Assembly (NCBI RefSeq): GCF_003859805.1
Contig: NZ_RQZG01000002.1
Coordinates: forward strand, 62,001-126,000
Length of the DNA stretch: 64,000 bases
Reading direction: 5' to 3'
From: Arachnia propionica
GTDB lineage: Bacteria; Actinomycetota; Actinomycetes; Propionibacteriales; Propionibacteriaceae
Part shown: piece by piece, positions 47,838-56,408 of the stretch
Layout: every line of letters starts with the position of its first letter
Position numbering within the stretch: the stretch's first letter is position 1
Notes under the pieces: model-generated
The model's database searches: none
The model's input: only the letters and a program-made list of their open reading frames with translations
Told to the model about the DNA's origin: nothing
Position numbers and translations under genes: made by a program

Positions 47838-49391
47838 TCACTCCCACTCGATGGTCGCCGGTGGTTTGCTGGTGATGTCCAGCACGACGCGGTTGACGTC
47901 CGCGCACTCGTTGGTGATCCGGGTGGAGATCTTCTCCAGCAGCTCCCAGGGCAGCTTGGCCCAGTCCGCGGTCATCGCGTCGTCGGAGGTGACGGGACGC
48001 AGCACGATGGGGTGGCCGTAGGTGCGACCGTCCCCCTGCACCCCGACGGAGCGCACATCCGCGAGCAGCACCACGGGGAACTGCCAGATCTCGCGCTCCT
48101 TCTTCGCCAGCGCGAGTTCCTCACGGGCGATGGCGTCGGCACGACGCAGCACCTCGAGCCGCTCAGCGGTCACCTCCCCGATGATGCGGATGCCCAGACC
48201 GGGGCCGGGGAAGGGGTGCCGCCACACCAGCGACTCGGGCAGTCCGAGCTGGAGCCCGACGGCCCGCACCTCGTCCTTGAACATGGTGCGCAACGGCTCG
48301 ATGAGGGTGAACTGGAGGTCGTCGGGAAGGCCACCGACATTGTGGTGACTCTTGATGTTCGCCGTCCCAACCCCACCGCCGGACTCCACGACGTCGGGGT
48401 AGAGGGTGCCCTGGACCAGGAAGTCGATGCCCCGCTCCCCCGCCAGCCGCGCGGCCACCGTCTCGAAGGTACGGATGAACTCCCTGCCGATGATCTTCCG
48501 TTTCGTCTCGGGATCACTGACCCCGGCCAGTGCACCGAGGAAGCGGTCCGCCTCGTCGGCCACCACGAGATCGACTCCGGTGACCTCGACGAAGTCCTCC
48601 TTGACCTGGCGGGCCTCACCTTCTCGCAGCAGCCCGTGGTCAACGAAGACGCAGGTCAGCTGCGACCCGATGGCGCGTTGCACCAGGGCCGCGGCGACGG
48701 CGGAGTCCACACCGCCGGACAGGGCGCACAGCACCCGCCGCTCGCCCACCTGGTCGCGGATCGCCTGGACCGCCTCCGCCACCATGTTCTCCGGGGTCCA
48801 GTCCGGGGTGAGCCCGGCGATGCTGAACAGGAAGTGTTCCAGCACCTGTTGCCCCCACTGGGTGTGGGCCACCTCAGGATGCCACTGCACACCGGCGAGT
48901 TTCCGGTCCCGGCACTCGAAGGCGGCGACAGGGGCCCCGGCGGTGCGGGCCAGCACCTGGAAACCCTCCGGTGCCCGGGAGACCGAGTCGCCGTGGCTCA
49001 TCCACACGTTGAGGGTGTTGGGCAGGGTACCGAGCAGCCTGCCGGCGTTCTGGATGGACAGCGGGGTGCGCCCGTACTCCCGTTGCCCCGTCTTCGCCAC
49101 CGAGCCACCGAGGGCCTGCGCCATCGCCTGGAAGCCGTAACAGATGCCGAGCACCGGGACCCCCGCCTCGAACAGTGCCGGGTCCACCGAAGGCGCGCCG
49201 TCGGCATAGACCGACGACGGTCCGCCCGAGAGGATGATCGCGGCAGGGTTGCGGGCGAGGATCTCCTCGACGGTGGCATCGGAACCGATGATCTCGGAGT
49301 AGACGGCCGCCTCCCGGACCCGGCGCGCGATGAGCTGCGCGTACTGGGCACCGAAGTCGACGACGAGGACCAGATCGTGCTGGGAAGTCAT
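47838..49391 (-). CDS. guaA: GMP synthase (glutamine-hydrolysing)
   Basis: A 517-residue enzyme that aminates XMP to GMP. The glutaminase half has the nucleophile Cys in [15 protein letters not shown] and the His/Glu pair in QWHPEVAHT; the synthetase half has the PP-loop [15 protein letters not shown] and the C-terminal dimer domain ([33 protein letters not shown]). ATG 49391 lies 8 nt after TAGACT on the minus strand, so it too is probably leaderless. It supplies the GMP that the GuaB1-type reductase of this window can recycle. Confidence 0.98.
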   Translation of the reverse strand: MTSQHDLVLVVDFGAQYAQLIARRVREAAVYSEIIGSDATVEEILARNPAAIILSGGPSSVYADGAPSVDPALFEAGVPVLGICYGFQAMAQALGGSVAKTGQREYGRTPLSIQNAGRLLGTLPNTLNVWMSHGDSVSRAPEGFQVLARTAGAPVAAFECRDRKLAGVQWHPEVAHTQWGQQVLEHFLFSIAGLTPDWTPENMVAEAVQAIRDQVGERRVLCALSGGVDSAVAAALVQRAIGSQLTCVFVDHGLLREGEARQVKEDFVEVTGVDLVVADEADRFLGALAGVSDPETKRKIIGREFIRTFETVAARLAGERGIDFLVQGTLYPDVVESGGGVGTANIKSHHNVGGLPDDLQFTLIEPLRTMFKDEVRAVGLQLGLPESLVWRHPFPGPGLGIRIIGEVTAERLEVLRRADAIAREELALAKKEREIWQFPVVLLADVRSVGVQGDGRTYGHPIVLRPVTSDDAMTADWAKLPWELLEKISTRITNECADVNRVVLDITSKPPATIEWE

Positions 49392-49500
49392 GGGACATGA
49401 GTCTATGACCGCGGACCCGCAGGGGTCCAAGCGGCACCCTCCCGCAGGGCCGGGAACAGAGGGCCGGGAATACCTGCGGTCGTCCGGGAGTTGACCTGAC

Positions 49501-50430
49501 ATGACCGTTTACTCAGATGTCACGGCCGTCATCGGCCGCACCCCGCTCGTCAAGGTCAACCGTGTCGCCGGGGAGGGCGCCACCGTGCTGGCCAAGCTGG
49601 AGTTCTACAACCCGGCCAACTCGGTCAAGGACCGCATCGGCGCGGCCATCATCGCCGCTGCCGAGGCCTCCGGGGAGTTGAGGCCGGGCGGCACCATCGT
49701 CGAGGGGACCTCCGGCAACACCGGTATCGCACTGGCCATGGTCGGTGCCGCGAAGGGCTACAAGGTGGTGCTGGCGATGCCGGAGACGATGTCCCTGGAG
49801 CGTCGCGCGTTGCTGCGTGCCTACGGGGCAGAGCTCGTCCTGACCCCCGGTCCGCTGGGGATGAAGGGAGCCGTGGCGAAGGCCGAGGAGATCGCGGCCG
49901 AGCGGGGCGGGATCCTGGCCCGTCAGTTCGCCAATCCGGCCAACCTGGACGTCCACCGTCGCACCACCGCCGAGGAGATCTGGGCCGACACCGACGGTGG
50001 TGTTGACATCTTCATCGCCGGGGTCGGCACCGGGGGCACCGTCTCCGGGGTGGGGCAGGTGCTCAAGGAGCGCAAGCCCGGGGTCAAGGTCATCGCGGTC
50101 GAGCCCGCCGAGTCGCCGATCCTCTCCGGCGGACAGCCCGGCCCGCACAAGATCCAGGGCCTGGGCGCGAACTTCGTGCCGGAGATCCTGGATCGGGAGG
50201 TGATCGACGAGGTCATCACCCGCAACGTCGACCAGGCCGTGGCCGCCGCCCGTGCCGCCGCCACCGAGGAGGGTCTGCTGGTCGGCATCTCCTCGGGGGC
50301 CGCCCTGTCCGCCGCCGCCGAGGTGGCGGCGCGCCCGGAGAACGCCGGCAGGACCATCGTCGTCGTCCTGCCCGACTTCGGGGAGCGTTACCTCAGCACC
50401 GTGCTCTTCGAGGGGCTCGTCGAGGCCTGA
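49501..50430 (+). CDS. cysK: Cysteine synthase A
   Basis: A 309-residue PLP enzyme that makes cysteine from O-acetylserine and sulfide. The PLP lysine is in [11 protein letters not shown], the substrate loop is [12 protein letters not shown], and the phosphate-binding glycines are [21 protein letters not shown] near the end is also typical. ATG 49501 has a weak GGGAG upstream. No cysE is adjacent, although a cysK-cysE pair is frequent. A 19-bp hairpin follows the stop. Confidence 0.96.
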   Translation: MTVYSDVTAVIGRTPLVKVNRVAGEGATVLAKLEFYNPANSVKDRIGAAIIAAAEASGELRPGGTIVEGTSGNTGIALAMVGAAKGYKVVLAMPETMSLERRALLRAYGAELVLTPGPLGMKGAVAKAEEIAAERGGILARQFANPANLDVHRRTTAEEIWADTDGGVDIFIAGVGTGGTVSGVGQVLKERKPGVKVIAVEPAESPILSGGQPGPHKIQGLGANFVPEILDREVIDEVITRNVDQAVAAARAAATEEGLLVGISSGAALSAAAEVAARPENAGRTIVVVLPDFGERYLSTVLFEGLVEA

Positions 50431-50436
50431 GACACC

Positions 50437-50479
50437 ACGCGTTGCGCCCCGAGGGAGAGCCCCTCGGGGCGCAACGCGT
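50437..50479. terminator. Strong hairpin between cysK and the ABC exporter permease
   Basis: A perfect 19-bp stem (50437-50455 and 50461-50479) with a 5-nt loop begins 6 bp after the cysK stop and ends 2 bp before the convergent permease stop. Confidence 0.92.
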
Positions 50480-50481
50480 TC

Positions 50482-51297
50482 TCAGGCCCTGGTCCTGGCC
50501 CGGAAGGCCAGGACCGCCAGGGGTGCGAAGACCACGACGAAGACCACCAGGTAGCCCAGGGTGGCGGCGACGGAGTTCTGGAGCAGCCACACCTCGGGTG
50601 CAGGAGCGCTGCCGAGGTTCCCGAACAGCGTGCGGCACGCCTGCACCAGCACCGAGACCGGGTTCCACTCCGCCACGACCCGCATCCAGCCGGAGAGGCT
50701 CTCCAGCGGCACGAAGACGTTGCTGAGGAAGGACATCGGCATGACGACGAGCATGCCTGCCGTGTTCACGGTCCGCGCGTCCCCGAGGAACGCCCCCAGC
50801 GCGATCATGAGCCAGCTCATCGCCCACGAGAAACCCAGGAGCAGGACGAACCCGACCAGCATGTTCCCGATGCCCTCACTGAACCGCCAGCCCACCAGCA
50901 GACCCGTGACGGCCATGACGAGGATCGAGAAGGCACTGACGATGAGGTTGGACAGGGTGCAGGCCATGAGGATGGCGCTGGGGTGCATGGGGAGACTGCG
51001 GAACCGGTCGATGATGCCCTTCTTCAGATCCTCCGCGATGGAGATCCCGCACACGAGTGAGGCGAAGACCATGGTCTGCCCGAAGATCCCGGCCAGGAGA
51101 TAGTTGGTGTAGTCACTTCCCTGGACGTTGATCGCCCCGCCGAAGACCTGGGTGAACAGCAGCACGAACAGGATGGGTTGGAGGACCGAGAAGGCCATGA
51201 CCTCGGGGCTGCGCCTCAGCGCGATGACGTTGCGACCGGTCAGGGCCGCGACATCGGCCAGCCACGCGACGATTCGTGGACGCTTGAGCGGTGTCAT
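50482..51297 (-). CDS. ABC-2 type exporter permease (DrrB-like)
   Basis: A 271-residue permease with six hydrophobic helices (VLQPILFVLLFTQVFGGA, MLVGFVLLLGFSWAMSWLMIAL and others) and the ABC-2 loop DLKKGIIDRFRSLPMHPSAIL that contacts the ATPase. The pattern matches DrrB/daunorubicin-resistance permeases. The start overlaps the ATPase stop by 4 bp. As there is no biosynthetic cluster nearby, it probably gives multidrug or toxic-compound efflux under the TetR regulator; the substrate is unknown. Confidence 0.92.
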   Translation of the reverse strand: MTPLKRPRIVAWLADVAALTGRNVIALRRSPEVMAFSVLQPILFVLLFTQVFGGAINVQGSDYTNYLLAGIFGQTMVFASLVCGISIAEDLKKGIIDRFRSLPMHPSAILMACTLSNLIVSAFSILVMAVTGLLVGWRFSEGIGNMLVGFVLLLGFSWAMSWLMIALGAFLGDARTVNTAGMLVVMPMSFLSNVFVPLESLSGWMRVVAEWNPVSVLVQACRTLFGNLGSAPAPEVWLLQNSVAATLGYLVVFVVVFAPLAVLAFRARTRA

Positions 51298-52253
51298 GCC
51301 GCCACCTCCTCGGCCGAGCCGCGCCCGGTCAGGGTGAGGAAGACGTCGTCGAGGGAGGGACGACGAATGCCTGCGTCGTGGATCCCGATGCCCGCGGCAC
51401 GGAACTCCTCCAGGACGACGACCAGCCCCGCCGCGGCATCCCCGACCTGGGCGACGATGCTGCGTTCCATCGTGTTCACCTCGCCGACGGCGTGGATCGC
51501 GACGATCCGTCGCGCCTGCTCGAGATCATCGGGGGAGATGACCGTGACCTCGATGCGTTGTCCGCCCACTCGGGCCTTGAGCTCGTCGGCGGTTCCCTCC
51601 TCGATGACCCGGCCGTGGTCGATCACGGCGATGCGGTCGGCCAGCTGATCGGCCTCCTCCAGGTACTGGGTGGTGAGCAGCAGCGTGGTCCCGGCACCGA
51701 CACGCTCCCGGATCACCTGCCACAGGTCGCTGCGGGAGTTCGGGTCGAGCCCGGTGGTGGGCTCGTCGAGGAACAGCACCGTCGGCTCGGCCACCAGCGC
51801 CCCCGCCAGGTCGACCCGTCGCCGCATTCCTCCGGAGAAACCACCGAGGGGCCGGTTCGCCGCATCGCTCAGGTGGAAGATCTCGAGGAGTTCGGTGGCG
51901 CGCACCCGGGCCCGGCGGCGGCCGAGCTGGTAGAGCCTGCCGATGAGTTCCAGGTTCTCACGTGCGGTGAGTTCCTCGTCGACGGCGGCGAACTGGCCGG
52001 AGGTCCCGATCACGGCCCGGACCCGTTCCGGGTGCGCGAGCACGTCGTGGCCTGCCACCGTCGCTGCCCCTGAGTCAGGGCGCAGCACGGTGGTGAGCAC
52101 CTTGACCGTGGTGGTCTTGCCGGCCCCGTTGGGTCCGAGCAGTGCCATGACGGTGCCCTGGTCGACCTCGAGGTCGAGCCCGTCGAGTGCTCGCACCTCT
52201 CCACTGCGGGTTTGATAGATTTTGCGCAATTCCTGCGCACGGATGAAGGACAT
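51294..52253 (-). CDS. ABC exporter ATP-binding protein (DrrA-like)
   Basis: A 319-residue ATPase. Walker A LLGPNGAGKTTTVKVL, signature GGFSGGMRRRVDLAGAL, Walker B VLFLDEPTTGLDP and the switch His replaced by Gln in LLLTTQYLEEADQLADR, as is normal for the DrrA branch. The C-terminal 80 residues form the DrrA-specific extension (SLDDVFLTLTGRGSAEE). ATG 52253 is taken because the motif MSFIRAQ follows and AAAGGTCAC precedes. It is coupled to the permease and lies 102 bp downstream of the tetR stop. Confidence 0.95.
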   Translation of the reverse strand: MSFIRAQELRKIYQTRSGEVRALDGLDLEVDQGTVMALLGPNGAGKTTTVKVLTTVLRPDSGAATVAGHDVLAHPERVRAVIGTSGQFAAVDEELTARENLELIGRLYQLGRRRARVRATELLEIFHLSDAANRPLGGFSGGMRRRVDLAGALVAEPTVLFLDEPTTGLDPNSRSDLWQVIRERVGAGTTLLLTTQYLEEADQLADRIAVIDHGRVIEEGTADELKARVGGQRIEVTVISPDDLEQARRIVAIHAVGEVNTMERSIVAQVGDAAAGLVVVLEEFRAAGIGIHDAGIRRPSLDDVFLTLTGRGSAEEVAA

Positions 52254-52313
52254 GGAGTGACCTTTCTCGTGGTTGGAAGAGGTGAGGCGTCGCGGCAACG
52301 ACGCCCCGCCCCG

Positions 52314-52349
52314 TCGGGTGGCCCGGGGCCGAGCCCTGCGGCCACCCGA
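52314..52349 (-). terminator. Hairpin between tetR and the exporter ATPase (possible attenuator)
   Basis: A perfect 10-bp stem (52314-52323 and 52340-52349) encloses a 16-nt GC-rich loop that can pair further. Lying in the 102-bp gap inside a probable tetR-ABC unit, it could limit read-through into the exporter genes. Confidence 0.6.
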
Positions 52350-52355
52350 TCGGTT

Positions 52356-52928
52356 TCATGGCCCGCCCCTGCTCTCGGGGACGGGAGGGTCGCTGAGCAG
52401 TCGCCGGAAGCTGGCCTTCATCTCTTCACGGGGCATGGTCCGCCCGTGCACCGCGATGTGCAGCATCACGCCGTAGATGTGGACGACGATCGCCCTGGCC
52501 TGCTCAGGGGTGGAGATCTGGGAGAGCGTCCGCAGCACCACCTCGTCACTGGAGCGCATCAGGCCCTCGAGTTTCGGGTGGATGGCATAGCAGAGCCAGA
52601 AGGACAGTTCGTTGCGCAGGAGCGTCGGATCCGAGATCGCATCCTCGACGAGGTCGGCCAGGACCGAGGCGACGTCCTCGGCCTGGATGATGTCCTGGGC
52701 GACCTCGTCCAGCATGGCCTCCCGCTGCTCCGCCATGCCGGTGAGGGCCTCGGCGATGAGGTCGGTCAATGAGGCGAAGTACTGGGTGGTGGACCCGAGG
52801 GGCACCTTTGCCCGTTCCGCCACCTTGCGGTGGGTCAGCGCGCTGACCCCGATCTCGCGGATCAGCTCACCCGCAGCACGCAGGATGAGGTTCCTGCGCC
52901 CTTCCGGATCCCTGGTTCGCTTGGCCAC
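52356..52928 (-). CDS. TetR/AcrR family regulator of the exporter
   Basis: A 190-residue repressor with an N-terminal helix-turn-helix (IREIGVSALTHRKVAERAKVPLGSTTQYF) and an all-helical ligand domain. GTG 52928 is preferred over the longer frame because a TACACT box lies 6 nt upstream and directly overlaps the operator-like repeats at 52937-52964. It is followed by the DrrAB-type exporter genes on the same strand. Autoregulation and control of the exporter are therefore likely; the inducer is unknown. Confidence 0.9.
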   Translation of the reverse strand: MAKRTRDPEGRRNLILRAAGELIREIGVSALTHRKVAERAKVPLGSTTQYFASLTDLIAEALTGMAEQREAMLDEVAQDIIQAEDVASVLADLVEDAISDPTLLRNELSFWLCYAIHPKLEGLMRSSDEVVLRTLSQISTPEQARAIVVHIYGVMLHIAVHGRTMPREEMKASFRRLLSDPPVPESRGGP

Positions 52929-52934
52929 GGCCTC

Positions 52935-52964
52935 AGTGTACACATGTACATGTACAAATGTACA
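52935..52964. promoter_or_regulatory. TetR operator of four TGTACA hexamers over a leaderless -10 box
   Basis: Four copies of the palindromic hexamer TGTACA start at 52937, 52945, 52951 and 52959 (spacing 8, 6, 8), giving a nearly perfect 28-bp dyad. On the minus strand the first copy overlaps the -10 box TACACT (52935-52940) of tetR. Confidence 0.85.
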
Positions 52965-52979
52965 GGATCTGGCTCCCCC

Positions 52980-53534
52980 TCATCCCATGAGCCGCGCCCG
53001 GTGCAGCACCTCGTGACGATGATCCCTCAGGTGGGACTGGACGAGCGCCACCTCGGTGACGTCGAAGGGCTCGCCGACGTAGGTGTCGAGGGCCTGGAGG
53101 AGGCGTCCGGCCGGTTCACCGCGACGGGACCTGGCGACGGTGAGGTGCGGGGTGAAGCCCGCACCGTCGGGGCGACCACCGTGGCTGGAGGCCAGGGCCC
53201 GCAGTTGCCCCGACCACTCCGCCAGGACCGCTCGCCCCGGCGACGACACCCCGAGGTGGAGCACCTTGGCACGCTCAGGGGTGCCGAACGCCCCGGCTCC
53301 TTCGATCGCCATGGTCTCCGGTCGGCGGCGCGCCGCCCAGAGGTCCAGCGCATCGATCAATTCCTCGATGCGTCCCTGCGGGTACTCGGCCATGAAGGCA
53401 AGGGTGAGGTGGTAACGCTCGGACCGGGTCCATCGCCAGGAGGTCGGCTCGCTGGCGAGCCGTCGTGGCTCGAGGAATCGTGAGATCTCCTCCGAGACGT
53501 CAGTGGGTGGGATCACGGCGAGGAAGCAACGCAC
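52980..53534 (-). CDS. thpR: RNA 2',3'-cyclic phosphodiesterase (ThpR/LigT, 2H family)
   Basis: A 184-residue 2H phosphoesterase with its two catalytic HxTx motifs, HLTLAF and HLTVAR, in the normal order and distance. It opens 2',3'-cyclic ends of RNA; its biological role in bacteria is unsettled. GTG 53534 lies 6 nt after TAGAAT (minus strand). That box contains the stop codon of the upstream LLM pseudogene, so promoter and gene end are physically merged. It converges with nothing and is followed by the TetR promoter after 16 bp. Confidence 0.92.
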   Translation of the reverse strand: MRCFLAVIPPTDVSEEISRFLEPRRLASEPTSWRWTRSERYHLTLAFMAEYPQGRIEELIDALDLWAARRRPETMAIEGAGAFGTPERAKVLHLGVSSPGRAVLAEWSGQLRALASSHGGRPDGAGFTPHLTVARSRRGEPAGRLLQALDTYVGEPFDVTEVALVQSHLRDHRHEVLHRARLMG

Positions 53535-53543
53535 CGATCGATT

Positions 53544-54667
53544 CTATTCGCCCCCGAGGTGTTCGCGGAACGTGCGTCCCCGGTACTCGGAACCGATGAG
53601 GCCTTGGCCTCGTAGCCCGGGCAGCACCTCGGCGAGGAACAACTCGACGGAGTTCCACCACCCTCCCGGGAGCGCGATGAAACCATCCAGTGCGGCTGCC
53701 TCGGTACGCCTCAGGATCTCCTGGACCGCGTCCTCCGGGGTTCCGATACGCTCCAGTGCAACCTTCGGTTCCCCGCATTCTCCTCGGCAACACGTCGAGC
53801 CTGCTCACGGGTCTCCGCCAGGACGAGATGCAGGCCGGGAAGGAACCGGATCGCCCCCGGGTCGCGCCCAGCCGTCACAGCGGCCGAACGCAACGCAGCA
53901 CGCTGTCCCCTGGCCGCATCCAGGTCGGGGACGGCCCCGAACACGAGGTCGGCCCGAGCCCCGGCGAACGCGATTCCTGCTGGGGAGGCCCCGGCCTGGA
54001 CCACCGGCAACCGACCGGCAGGATGCTGGGGCAAGGCCATCGGCCCTGCCACCTTGAAGTACTTCCCGTCGAAATCGATGGCCTGGACCCGATCCGGATC
54101 AGCGAAGACCCCTGTCCCCCGATCCGCGACGAAGGCCTCGGACGGGAAGGAGCGCCACAGGGCCTCGACGACCGTGATGAACTCATCGGCCCTGGCATGA
54201 CGCTCAGCGGAGTCCGGAAGCTCCGTCAGGCCGTGGTTCCGCTCCCCGGCAAGTGCCGTGACGACATTCCATCCGGCACGTCCACCGCTGATCCGGTGCA
54301 GTGACGCCAGCTGCCTGGCCACGGTGAAGGGGTTGGCGAACGCGGTCTGGACGGTGGGAACCAGACCGATTCGTCTCGTCACAGCCGCCAGGGCCGTCAC
54401 GAGGGTGAAGGACTCAAGCGTGGCGAAACCGGGGGAATGCCGGATCGTGCTCGGCTCCAGGTGTCCGGCCTCGGGGCAGAACAGGAAGTCGACGACGGCC
54501 CTTTCGGCCTTCTCGACCAGTTCACGATAGGGGCTGAGGGAGAACATCTCCTCGACGCGGCTGTCCTCACGCCGCCATGCATCCGCGCTCAGCCAGACCG
54601 GTGACAGCGCGACCCCGACCACCAGGGGCCTGTGGTCCCGGCCCTGCTCGACGTGGTTCGTGGTCAT
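53544..54667 (-). pseudogene. Frameshifted LLM-class flavin-dependent monooxygenase (NtaA/DszA type)
   Basis: From ATG 54667 the frame encodes a normal FMN-dependent monooxygenase of the nitrilotriacetate/DszA group (FCPEAGHLEPSTIRH, LVPTVQTAFANPFTVARQLASLH, GRAGWNVVTA, RLPVVQAGASPAGI). After AETREQARRVAEENAGN, near 53780-53795, this frame runs into a stop. The true C-terminus is in another frame (EPKVALERIGTPEDAVQEI to YRGRTFREHLGGE, stop TAG at 53544). The segment between the two, about 50-60 residues in relatives, is also missing. So it is a deletion plus frameshift, not only a single-base error, and the gene is probably dead. Confidence 0.82.
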
Positions 54668-54790
54668 GCCCGGACCTCCAGGATCCGTGGGACGAGGATC
54701 TTCGGCACAGCCCTGACGCCGAATGACCCCGACTGCTCCTCGCTCACCGCCCACGTCTCCGAGAGGGCCTCGGAGCTCGAAGGTGCCTGA
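54664..54790 (-). pseudogene. Possible 3' remnant of a gene upstream of the LLM oxidoreductase
   Basis: A short open stretch ends in a TGA that overlaps the LLM ATG as ATGA, as expected for a coupled upstream gene. It encodes ETWAVSEEQSGSFGVRAVPK and a few more residues, faintly like the start of SfnB-type acyl-CoA dehydrogenases that accompany such monooxygenases. No start or body is present before the rpiB-like gene. The identification is weak. Confidence 0.3.
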
Positions 54791-54817
54791 CATACCGGGA
54801 ACCTCGTGACGTGCCTC

Positions 54818-55378
54818 TCAGAACGCGAGTCCCGACGGTTCCGGGCCGAGCTCGACCTCACGGGGGTCCACCACCTGGAACCCGTTGGCCCGGTAGGCCT
54901 CGTAGTCGAAGGCCTCGCACTCGTCGTAGCCGAGCCGGTGGTAGTCGTAGAAGCCCTCCCACTGCTCGTAGCCGTCCCCGAGCCCGGTCTCCAGGAACGC
55001 CTCGGCCATGGCCATGCCCAGTCTGGGGCCGATCCAGAAGGCCCCCATCGCCAACAGGTTGCAGTTGTTGGCCGCTGCCGCCCTGCGGGCCGCGTGCACC
55101 GACTCGGCGACCGCGGCGTGCACGTGCGGACACTTCGAGGCGGCGACGTGGATGCCCATCCCGGTACCGCAGAAGGCCAGGGCCTTCTCGAAACGACGTT
55201 CCGAGAGCTGGGCGCCGATGAGGAAGCCGACACGGTGGTACATGGGCGTCTCCTCCAGCACCGGGGTCAGGTCGGTGACCTCCCACCCCCTGACGCCCAG
55301 GTGTTCCTTGACCTTCTCCTTCAACGGGAACCCCGCGAAGTCCGCACCGACGACGACCCGCCGCATCCTCACGCTCAC
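54818..55378 (-). CDS. RpiB/LacA/LacB family sugar-phosphate isomerase, atypical
   Basis: A 186-residue isomerase. The fold motifs are clear: GADFAGFPLKE (13-17 is DFAGF where most RpiB proteins have DHAGF), the catalytic Cys70 in FCGTGMGIHVAA, and NNCNLLAMGAFWIG. The protein has about 35 extra residues at the C-terminus (YEQWEGFYDYHRLGYDECE). These differences point to a substrate other than ribose 5-phosphate, perhaps a tetrulose or ketopentose phosphate as in polyol pathways. GTG 55378 overlaps the upstream permease stop (GTGA) and has AGGAG at good distance. It is the only enzyme of the LacI-ABC cluster. Confidence 0.85.
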   Translation of the reverse strand: MSVRMRRVVVGADFAGFPLKEKVKEHLGVRGWEVTDLTPVLEETPMYHRVGFLIGAQLSERRFEKALAFCGTGMGIHVAASKCPHVHAAVAESVHAARRAAAANNCNLLAMGAFWIGPRLGMAMAEAFLETGLGDGYEQWEGFYDYHRLGYDECEAFDYEAYRANGFQVVDPREVELGPEPSGLAF

Positions 55379-56397
55379 TGCTGCTCCTGACTGTTTCGAC
55401 GGAACCGGAACCTGCTCCTCAGATCCGCGGTGCTGATGACGATCAGCAGCACCGCCCCGAAGATCAGGAAGCGGTAGAAACCATTGATCTGGTGGAACCA
55501 GTTCACCGAGGAGGAGAGGATCTGCAGGATCGCGATCGCCAGCAACACACCGAGGAGTTTTCCGCTGCCTCCGTTGGGATGCACCCCGCCCAGCACGACG
55601 ATGAGCACGGTCAGCAGGGTGTAGGACACCCCGTTGTCCGCCTTCGCCGAGTTGTAGTTCGCCATCAGCACCAGTCCTGCGACGGCGGCGCAGAGCCCGG
55701 ACAGCGCATAGGTGCGCACCAGGAGCCACGCCGAGTTCAGACCGCTGAACTTCGCAGCGGTGGCATTGCTGCCCAGCAGGTACAGCTTCGCCCCGAAGGA
55801 CATCTTGTGCAGCACGAATCCGACGATCAGCGCCACGACCACGAAGATGATGAGCGGTGTGGGGATCCCCGCGATCCTGCCACCCAGCACCGAGGTGTAG
55901 GCCGGTGGCAGCCCGCTGATCGACTCGCCTCCGGAGAGCAGCACGGCGATTCCCGTGAACAACTCGAGCGTGCCGAGTGTGACGAGGATCGCCGGTATTC
56001 GGACCACCGCCACGAGGAAGCCGTTCAACGCGCCTGCGACCACGCCGATCAGCAGCGCCAACAGGACCGCGACGAGCACGGCCGTGAGCTGCTGCCCCGC
56101 TGCCGCACCACGCGGCGCCATCGCCAACATCACGGTGGCGGTGACCACCCCGGTCATGTTCGCGACCCCGACCGAGGACAGGTCGATGCCGCCGGTGATC
56201 ATGGTGAGCATCACGCCCAGCGCCATGATCCCGACCTCCGGGAACTGCACCCCCATGGTCTGCCACGTCCTGAAACTGGTGAAATCGCGTGTCTTCAGCA
56301 CCAGGAGCAACAGGCACAGTGCCGCCAGGAACACCACCAGGCGCAGGATGTGTGCATCCCAGTGACGCGATCTTGCAGTGAAGGAAACCGAAGCCAT
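55375..56397 (-). CDS. Sugar ABC transporter permease (RbsC family), second copy
   Basis: A 340-residue membrane permease with about nine helices and the RbsC-type signatures GIMALGVMLTMITGGIDLS and GALNGFLVAVVRIPAILVTLGT. ATG 56397 follows AGAGGACCTGAG; an in-frame ATG at 56412 would overlap the preceding stop (ATGA) and is an alternative. It is coupled to the RpiB-like gene downstream. With the sibling permease it probably forms a heterodimeric channel. Confidence 0.93.
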   Translation of the reverse strand: MASVSFTARSRHWDAHILRLVVFLAALCLLLLVLKTRDFTSFRTWQTMGVQFPEVGIMALGVMLTMITGGIDLSSVGVANMTGVVTATVMLAMAPRGAAAGQQLTAVLVAVLLALLIGVVAGALNGFLVAVVRIPAILVTLGTLELFTGIAVLLSGGESISGLPPAYTSVLGGRIAGIPTPLIIFVVVALIVGFVLHKMSFGAKLYLLGSNATAAKFSGLNSAWLLVRTYALSGLCAAVAGLVLMANYNSAKADNGVSYTLLTVLIVVLGGVHPNGGSGKLLGVLLAIAILQILSSSVNWFHQINGFYRFLIFGAVLLIVISTADLRSRFRFRRNSQEQQ

Positions 56398-56408
56398 CTC
56401 AGGTCCTC

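Noticed and set aside
50482-52253. Part of an antibiotic biosynthesis cluster because of the DrrAB-type exporter
   Set aside because: Flanking genes are cysK, thpR and a broken monooxygenase; there are no synthase genes.
54818-56317. 499-codon minus-strand frame including the RpiB-like protein
   Set aside because: The upstream part overlaps the RbsC-type permease in another frame and is Gly/Arg-rich; the GTG with AGGAG at 55378 defines the start.
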